From Chitinophagaceae bacterium (GTDB lineage Bacteria; Bacteroidota; Bacteroidia; Chitinophagales; Chitinophagaceae), in contig JADBXR010000005.1 of NCBI GenBank assembly GCA_020403425.1, positions 1 to 64,000 on the forward strand: a stretch of 64,000 nucleotides of DNA. Direction: 5' to 3'. The position numbers were made by a program, and so were the translations under genes. The first letter of the stretch is position 1, and the number at the start of each line of letters is the position of its first letter. Below are positions 60,115-64,000 of this stretch, in pieces. The notes beneath the pieces are model-generated. The model made no database searches, was not told the origin of the DNA, and saw nothing but the letters and a program-made list of their open reading frames with translations.

Positions 60115-61095
60115 TTAAAAATAATTCGCCTTCAATCGTAATCCGGCGGTCTCTTCAAGACCAAAGAGCAGGTTCATATTCTGCACCGCCTGTCCGCTAG
60201 CCCCTTTCAACAGGTTATCGATCGCCGAATGCACCACGATCTTGGTTCCCTGCTTTTCTACATGCAACAAACACTTATTGGTATTCACTACCTGTTTCAG
60301 GTCTATCATACCATCGCTGACATAGGTAAATGCATGATCTTGATAATAGGCCTTATATAATTGTCTGATCTCTTCTGCAGGCAAACCACAGTCGATCACA
60401 GAACTGATATAGATACCACGGGTAAAGTCTCCTCGCCAGGGCACAAAATTCACATACATACCATCATTACCCTGCAATTGCTGCAGGCTCTGGTGAATCT
60501 CATGTATGTGCTGGTGTTGCAATGATTTATATGCCTGGATATTATTGGCCCGCCAGCTAAAATGCGAAGTATTGCTCAAGCCCTGACCCGCCCCGGTAGA
60601 ACCGGTGATGCCTGTTGTATACACATCGCCCAATACACCTGCTTTGGCCAATGGCAACAGTCCTAATTGGATAGCAGTGGCAAAACATCCGGGATTGGCA
60701 ATATTGGCGCCAGTCTGGATAGCAACCTTATTCAGTTCTGGTAAACCATATACAAAACTTCTGTCTCCAATCGTTGATTTAGCGGCCAGTCGAAAATCCT
60801 GCGACAGGTCGATCACTTTGATATGTGCTGCAACCGCATGCTCTGTCAGGAACTTTCTGGCATCGCCATGGCCTACACAAAGGAACAAGACATCGATATC
60901 CTCACGTAAACTGTCTGTAAAAACAATATCCGTTTCTCCAACCAGGTCGGCATGCACTTTACTTACCGCATTACCGGCATTGCTGGTACTGTGCACAAAA
61001 GAGAGTGCTACACCAGGATGGTTGATCAGTAACCTGATCATTTCTCCACCGGTATACCCTGCGCCCCCAACGATGCCTGCTTTTACTTGTTTCAT
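60115..61095 (-). CDS. argC: N-acetyl-gamma-glutamyl-phosphate reductase
   Basis: A 326-residue protein of the short-type family: N-terminal IVGGAGYTGGEMIRLLINHP (NADP motif GxGxxG-like), VFLSTP-like segment FLCVGHG, and the catalytic Cys137 in NPGCFATAIQLG; SGSTGAGQG-like segment SGSTGAGQGLSN follows, and HQHIHEIHQSL near 200. It reduces N-acylglutamyl phosphate to the semialdehyde. Its start lies 3 bp after the small cupin gene, and argD follows after 82 bp. Confidence 0.95.
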   Translation of the reverse strand: MKQVKAGIVGGAGYTGGEMIRLLINHPGVALSFVHSTSNAGNAVSKVHADLVGETDIVFTDSLREDIDVLFLCVGHGDARKFLTEHAVAAHIKVIDLSQDFRLAAKSTIGDRSFVYGLPELNKVAIQTGANIANPGCFATAIQLGLLPLAKAGVLGDVYTTGITGSTGAGQGLSNTSHFSWRANNIQAYKSLQHQHIHEIHQSLQQLQGNDGMYVNFVPWRGDFTRGIYISSVIDCGLPAEEIRQLYKAYYQDHAFTYVSDGMIDLKQVVNTNKCLLHVEKQGTKIVVHSAIDNLLKGASGQAVQNMNLLFGLEETAGLRLKANYF

Positions 61096-61098
61096 AGT

Positions 61099-61446
61099 TT
61101 ATAGGTTGACCCTGTCGCCCATGGTTGATGGTTGCGACGAGAGGATGAATTCAATGGCCGATGTTGTATGGTTAATGATGCGATGCTGCTTGCCTGCCGG
61201 GATATGGATGCCTTCCATTTCATTCTCAATGATGCGTTCATCCTCTATCTCGAACATGGCGCTTCCCTTCAGTATAAAGAAGAACTGTTGGGCATGCTGA
61301 TGGTAGTGAAGGACTTCACTGGTACCAGCCGGCATTCTTTCCTGTTTTACAGAAAGCGTGGATTCCTCTACAAAGTTCCATCCATCACAACCATCGCCCC
61401 ACTGGTAGTGTGCAAGAGGTGCCTGTATGGAAACTTTCACACTCAT
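61099..61446 (-). CDS. Small cupin-domain protein inside the arginine operon
   Basis: A 115-residue single-domain cupin: LHYHQHAQQFFFILKGSAMFEIEDE carries the first cupin motif (His-x-His with a conserved aromatic-rich strand; shown split as HYHQHAQQFFFILKGSA and MFEIEDE), and GIHIPAGKQHRIINHT the second. The metal-binding His set is intact. It overlaps argG by 4 bp (ATGA) and leads argC by 3 bp, so it is clearly co-expressed. Its substrate is unknown; it may be a regulatory or quality-control enzyme of the pathway. Confidence 0.88.
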   Translation of the reverse strand: MSVKVSIQAPLAHYQWGDGCDGWNFVEESTLSVKQERMPAGTSEVLHYHQHAQQFFFILKGSAMFEIEDERIIENEMEGIHIPAGKQHRIINHTTSAIEFILSSQPSTMGDRVNL

Positions 61447-62675
61447 TTGTTCGATTCGGTGATGTGATGATAGATACCTGTCTGGTTACCGAAGATCTTG
61501 GAGAAGCCCCTGACATCATCACCGGTCCAGCCGCTGTTCATTTCACCATATTTGCCAAACTTACTGCTCATCAGGTCGTATCTGGATTCGATACCGATCA
61601 CCTGGAAACGGTAAGGCAGCAGCTGAACGAATACATCGCCGGTCACATGCAGCTGTGAACTTTGCAGGTAGGCTTCTATATCACGCATCACAGGGTCCAG
61701 GATTTGACCTTCATGCAGCCAGTTGCCGTAGAACTGCGCCAGTTGGTCCTTCCAACCCAGCTGCCATTTGGTCAATACGTGTTTTTCCAGTGCATGGTGC
61801 GCTTTCAGGATCACCATCGGTGCGGCAGCTTCAAAGCCTACCCGGCCTTTGATACCGATAATGGTATCACCGACATGGATATCACGTCCCACACCATAAG
61901 GGCCTGCGATCGTCTGCAGGTACTGGATGGCTTGTGAAGGATGATCGAATTTTGTATCGTTAACCGCTGTCAGCTCCCCTTTCTCAAAATGCAGTTTCAC
62001 TTCTTCCTCACCGGTTTTGGTAACCTGCGTAGGCCAGGCAGATTCGGGCAGGATGCCTTTTGACTGAAGTGTTTCTTTTCCACCCACACTGGTCCCCCAT
62101 AATCCTTTGTTGATCGAGTAGGCCGCTTTTTCAAAATTCATGGTCACACCTTTTGCTTTCAGGTATTCGATCTCTGCCTCGCGGCTCAGTTTCATATCAC
62201 GGATCGGAGTAATGATCTCCACACCGGGGATCATGATATTGAAGATCATGTCAAAACGTACCTGGTCATTACCCGCGCCTGTACTTCCATGCACTACAGC
62301 TTTCGCGTTCAGCTTCTTGGCGTGCTCGGCAATGTGCAAGGCCTGGCTTAAACGCTCTGCGCTCACACTCAGCGGATATGTATTGTTCTTCAATACATTT
62401 CCGTAGATCAGGTATTTGATGATACTGTCGTAATAACTCTTTACCGCATTCACCGTGGTATGTGTTTTTACACCTAGTGCATAGGCATGTTTTTCTATCT
62501 GAACCAGTTCCTCATCACTAAAACCACCTGTATTTACGATCACACTATGTACTTCGTACCCTTTATCTTCCGTAAGGTATTTTACACAAAAAGAAGTGTC
62601 CAATCCACCACTGAAACCCAGTACTACCTGGTCGCCTTTCTGTAAAGTGGTGTTGCTTGCTGTTTCGGTTTTCAT
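61443..62675 (-). CDS. argG: Argininosuccinate synthase
   Basis: A 410-residue enzyme: GFSGGLDTSFCVKYL (ATP pyrophosphatase P-loop), HGSTGAGNDQVRFD, ITPIRDMKLSREAEIEYL, YSINKGLWGTSVGGKE, and a C-terminal tetramerisation region. It condenses citrulline and aspartate with ATP into argininosuccinate. It is preceded by the GNAT gene (53 bp gap) and overlaps the cupin gene by 4 bp. The length matches the larger argG type of Bacteroidota. Confidence 0.95.
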   Translation of the reverse strand: MKTETASNTTLQKGDQVVLGFSGGLDTSFCVKYLTEDKGYEVHSVIVNTGGFSDEELVQIEKHAYALGVKTHTTVNAVKSYYDSIIKYLIYGNVLKNNTYPLSVSAERLSQALHIAEHAKKLNAKAVVHGSTGAGNDQVRFDMIFNIMIPGVEIITPIRDMKLSREAEIEYLKAKGVTMNFEKAAYSINKGLWGTSVGGKETLQSKGILPESAWPTQVTKTGEEEVKLHFEKGELTAVNDTKFDHPSQAIQYLQTIAGPYGVGRDIHVGDTIIGIKGRVGFEAAAPMVILKAHHALEKHVLTKWQLGWKDQLAQFYGNWLHEGQILDPVMRDIEAYLQSSQLHVTGDVFVQLLPYRFQVIGIESRYDLMSSKFGKYGEMNSGWTGDDVRGFSKIFGNQTGIYHHITESNK

Positions 62676-62728
62676 TGCTTGCTGTATTTTCTGTGATCTT
62701 ACTATTGTTATTCCTGCAGCGAACAGTG

Positions 62729-63442
62729 CTACAGGTTAAAGAATTGCTGAAAGATGGATTTGGGTTTGTTGCCCACGCCGGTTCCACTGCCTGTTTCCTT
62801 TTTACGGAACAAACGCAGCAGCTTACTCTGTTTGATCTTCATGAAACGCTCGTACAATTTCGAATTCTGTTTGAACTCTTCCGATGTTTCTGTTGGCTCA
62901 TAATGATCTGCAGGATCGTATAACATGGCGGTGCACAAACAGTTCTTCCTACCCTTGCTCATGAGGATGTCATAGTTCACGCAGCTTTTACAGCCTGCCC
63001 AGAACTCTTCGTCATCGGTCAGTTCGCTGTAGGTAACAGGTTCGTAGCCCAGGTCGCTGTTGATCTTCATCACCGCAAGGCCAGTAGTTAATCCGAATAT
63101 TTTTGCATTGGGATATTTCTGTCGGGAAAGATTGAATATGGTCTGTTTGATCCTTTTGGCAGTTCCACTTTTACGGAAGGCTGGTGCCACGATCAGTCCG
63201 CTGTTGGCCACAAACTGCTCATGCCCCCAGACCTCGATATAACAGAAGCCCACCCAGGTGCCATCGGGCAGTACAGCGATGACCGCTTTGCCTTCCTCCA
63301 TCTTCCTGGCAACGTATTCCGGGCTGCGTTTGGCAATACCGGTTCCACGGGCCTTGGCCGAGGACTCCATCTCATCTGTTATGGTCTGTGCGTAATGGGT
63401 GTCGCCACCGTTCGCTACACGAACAATAATATTATCTTCCAA
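62729..63442 (-). CDS. GNAT-family N-acyltransferase, probable first enzyme of the arginine operon
   Basis: The start is probably the TTG at 63442, giving 237 residues (LEDNIIVRVANGGDTHYAQ); the frame runs open further upstream to a GTG at 63556, but that stretch is the structured leader and has no homology I recognise. GNAT core: VGFCYIEVWGHEQFVANSGLIV, then VAPAFRKSGTAKRIKQTIF as the acetyl-CoA loop (R-x-x-G-x-A-like), and a Cys-containing segment WAGCKSCVNYDILMSKGRKNCLC. A C-terminal basic tail (KLLRLFRKKE) follows. As the operon's first gene it is a candidate N-acylglutamate synthase (ArgA-like role); this is inference. Confidence 0.78.
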   Translation of the reverse strand: MEDNIIVRVANGGDTHYAQTITDEMESSAKARGTGIAKRSPEYVARKMEEGKAVIAVLPDGTWVGFCYIEVWGHEQFVANSGLIVAPAFRKSGTAKRIKQTIFNLSRQKYPNAKIFGLTTGLAVMKINSDLGYEPVTYSELTDDEEFWAGCKSCVNYDILMSKGRKNCLCTAMLYDPADHYEPTETSEEFKQNSKLYERFMKIKQSKLLRLFRKKETGSGTGVGNKPKSIFQQFFNL

Positions 63443-63459
63443 CTTGTACTGATTAATAG

Positions 63460-63670
63460 AGTGAAAAAGAAACACCTGCAGTGTTTGTAGATCCAATTCC
63501 GGGAGAAATTCCACTGATAGGGGCAAGTGCCAGTTGCTCGTCCTATCAGCAACCACGTCGTGGTCGCGGGAGGGAGTTACACGGGAGAGTTGCCGGGGCC
63601 ATGGGCTCGGCGGCAGTAACTACCGGGGAGAGATTAATATGTATAAAAGGCTGTTTCACTGATAGGTGTC
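63460..63670 (-). promoter_or_regulatory. Structured leader of the arginine operon, putative attenuator
   Basis: On the minus strand the 8-mer CCTATCAG occurs at 63666-63659 and again at 63521-63514; CTGATAGG, its complement, lies between them at 63549-63542. The middle element can pair with only one copy at a time. An 18-codon ORF (63602-63546) ends inside the middle element. AGTTAC (minus, 63621-63616 region) with CGGCA/TGCCG forms a second stem that holds the ORF start in its loop. Further downstream AAACAC-N5-GTGTTT (63486-63470) is followed by CTTTTTC, a weak terminator. No known riboswitch consensus is recognised. Confidence 0.6.
63546..63602 (-). CDS. Putative arginine leader peptide (18 residues)
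   Basis: ATG at 63602 reads MAPATLPCNSLPRPRRGC and then TGA directly followed by TAG. Three Arg codons (CGA, CGA, CGT) lie within the last six residues. The position is 104 bp upstream of the first gene of an arginine operon, inside a strongly structured leader, as expected of an attenuation peptide. There is no Shine-Dalgarno sequence, but that is normal in this phylum. Coding status is a hypothesis. Confidence 0.45.
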   Translation of the reverse strand: MAPATLPCNSLPRPRRGC

Positions 63671-63763
63671 TAAAATCCTTTTAAAAATTTTTGTAAAAGT
63701 ATAACAGTTTGAATTATGAGGGCCATTTTTTTTCCAAAAGTTTGGTTAAGACCCGGTTACAGC

Positions 63764-63793
63764 AAAAAAAGGCCGCCCGGAAATCCGGGCGGC
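63764..63793 (-). terminator. Rho-independent terminator of the barrel gene at the window end
   Basis: GCCGCCCGG (63772-63780) and CCGGGCGGC (63785-63793) form a perfect 9-bp stem with AAAT loop; on the minus strand seven T follow. Confidence 0.92.
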
Positions 63794-63842
63794 ACAAAAC
63801 TTCTATATATGGAGTGTTTGAGTCTGTAAAAACTATTGATCG

Positions 63843-64000
63843 TTAGTTACCACCCCTTCGATTCCCTCCGAAATTGCCGCCACCCATCATCATACCACCT
63901 CCCATCCTTCCGTCAGGGAACATACCGCGCATCATCTGGCCACGCTGCTGTTGCTGAGCACCGAAGGAACGTAGATTATAGGTGAAAGTGAGCATGAAAT
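63843..64000 (-). CDS. C-terminus of an outer-membrane beta-barrel family protein, 5' truncated by window end
   Basis: The minus-strand frame is open from the window edge to the TAA at 63845-63843, giving about 52 residues. The sequence begins FMLTFTYNLRSFG, which looks like a last barrel strand (compare SFTFSLN at the end of the 940-residue barrel protein). It then carries a Gln tract and a Gly/Met/Arg-rich tail (MMRGMFPDGRMGGG, GGNFGGNRRGGN). A strong terminator follows the stop. The N-terminal part lies beyond the window. Identification rests on the terminal strand and the tail, so it is moderate. Confidence 0.7.
   Translation of the reverse strand, partial: FMLTFTYNLRSFGAQQQQRGQMMRGMFPDGRMGGGMMMGGGNFGGNRRGGN

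Noticed and set aside
63443..63556. GTG at 63556 as start of the GNAT protein
   Set aside because: The extra 38 residues are encoded by the structured leader with its paired 8-mers and T-tailed hairpin; the GNAT fold begins at about IIVRVAN.
63480..63670. A known riboswitch class in the arginine operon leader
   Set aside because: I compared by eye with SAM, TPP, cobalamin, glycine and guanidine core motifs and found no match; the Arg-codon ORF and competing 8-mers fit attenuation better. A covariance-model scan with Rfam would settle this.
1..64000. tRNA genes, CRISPR arrays, insertion sequences, prophage or integration sites
   Set aside because: Reading the noncoding gaps gave no cloverleaf, no regularly spaced repeats, no transposase or integrase frame, and no flanking target duplications.

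Overview
The window is a stretch of chromosome from a Bacteroidota bacterium, most probably of the family Chitinophagaceae. The signs are type IX secretion (T9SS) genes (PorP/SprF proteins, CHU_C-type secreted proteins, a PorZ-like protein), lineage families such as GLPGLI, DUF4836, DUF5606 and the outer-membrane beta-barrel family, the long three-domain IspG, an N-acyl-ornithine arginine pathway, start sites mostly without a Shine-Dalgarno sequence, and several promoter boxes matching the Bacteroidota -7 consensus TAnnTTTG. The family-level assignment is inference; no rRNA gene is present. I see no phage, insertion sequence, CRISPR array or tRNA.

Layout. 1-9909: two convergent surface modules, each with a large CHU_C-ended secreted protein and a PorP/SprF partner; the second also has an OmpA/PD40 lipoprotein-like envelope protein. 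10007-16602: a membrane protein, sigma-54 (rpoN), small secreted and membrane proteins, a DegT-type aminotransferase, a DsbA-like protein, YciI, DUF1761 and DUF5606 proteins. 16731-23456: a GH3/serine-hydrolase fusion, a DUF4836 lipoprotein and an FtsE/FtsX-like ABC pair. 23822-28784: a small lipoprotein, then a tight run of polytopic membrane protein, histidine kinase, NarL-type regulator and PorZ-like protein. 28785-47015: metabolic genes, including a YncE/phosphoesterase fusion, IcmF mutase, aldose epimerase, RidA, an orphan 3HCDH domain, tsaB, an ArsR-type regulator next to a persulfide-dioxygenase/rhodanese protein, a lipid A acyltransferase homologue, nadB, ispG, a class D beta-lactamase and kbl. 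47163-53706: an OmpR/HK two-component pair flanked by a GLPGLI gene and a large outer-membrane barrel gene. 53879-63442: an FKBP isomerase and a nine-gene arginine operon on the minus strand (GNAT, argG, cupin, argC, argD, argF', argB, argE, argH). The window ends in the C-terminus of another barrel protein.

The most interesting signals are regulatory. (i) Ahead of the arginine operon (63460-63670, minus strand) lies a structured leader. It has an 18-codon ORF ending in Arg-Pro-Arg-Arg-Gly-Cys whose stop codons sit in an 8-mer that can pair with either of two identical flanking 8-mers; a short T-tailed hairpin follows. This looks like an arginine attenuator. (ii) The promoters of the GLPGLI gene and the barrel gene on the two sides of the OmpR/HK system carry the same triad of TTAAC boxes with 10 and 21 bp steps, at 75-79 bp from the start codon; a related triad lies at 78 bp ahead of the aldose epimerase. 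(iii) A two-component system with a separate multi-TM partner is co-directional with a PorZ-like T9SS gene. (iv) The carbamoyltransferase has Val at position 90, where the known succinyl- and acetyl-specific enzymes have Pro and Glu.
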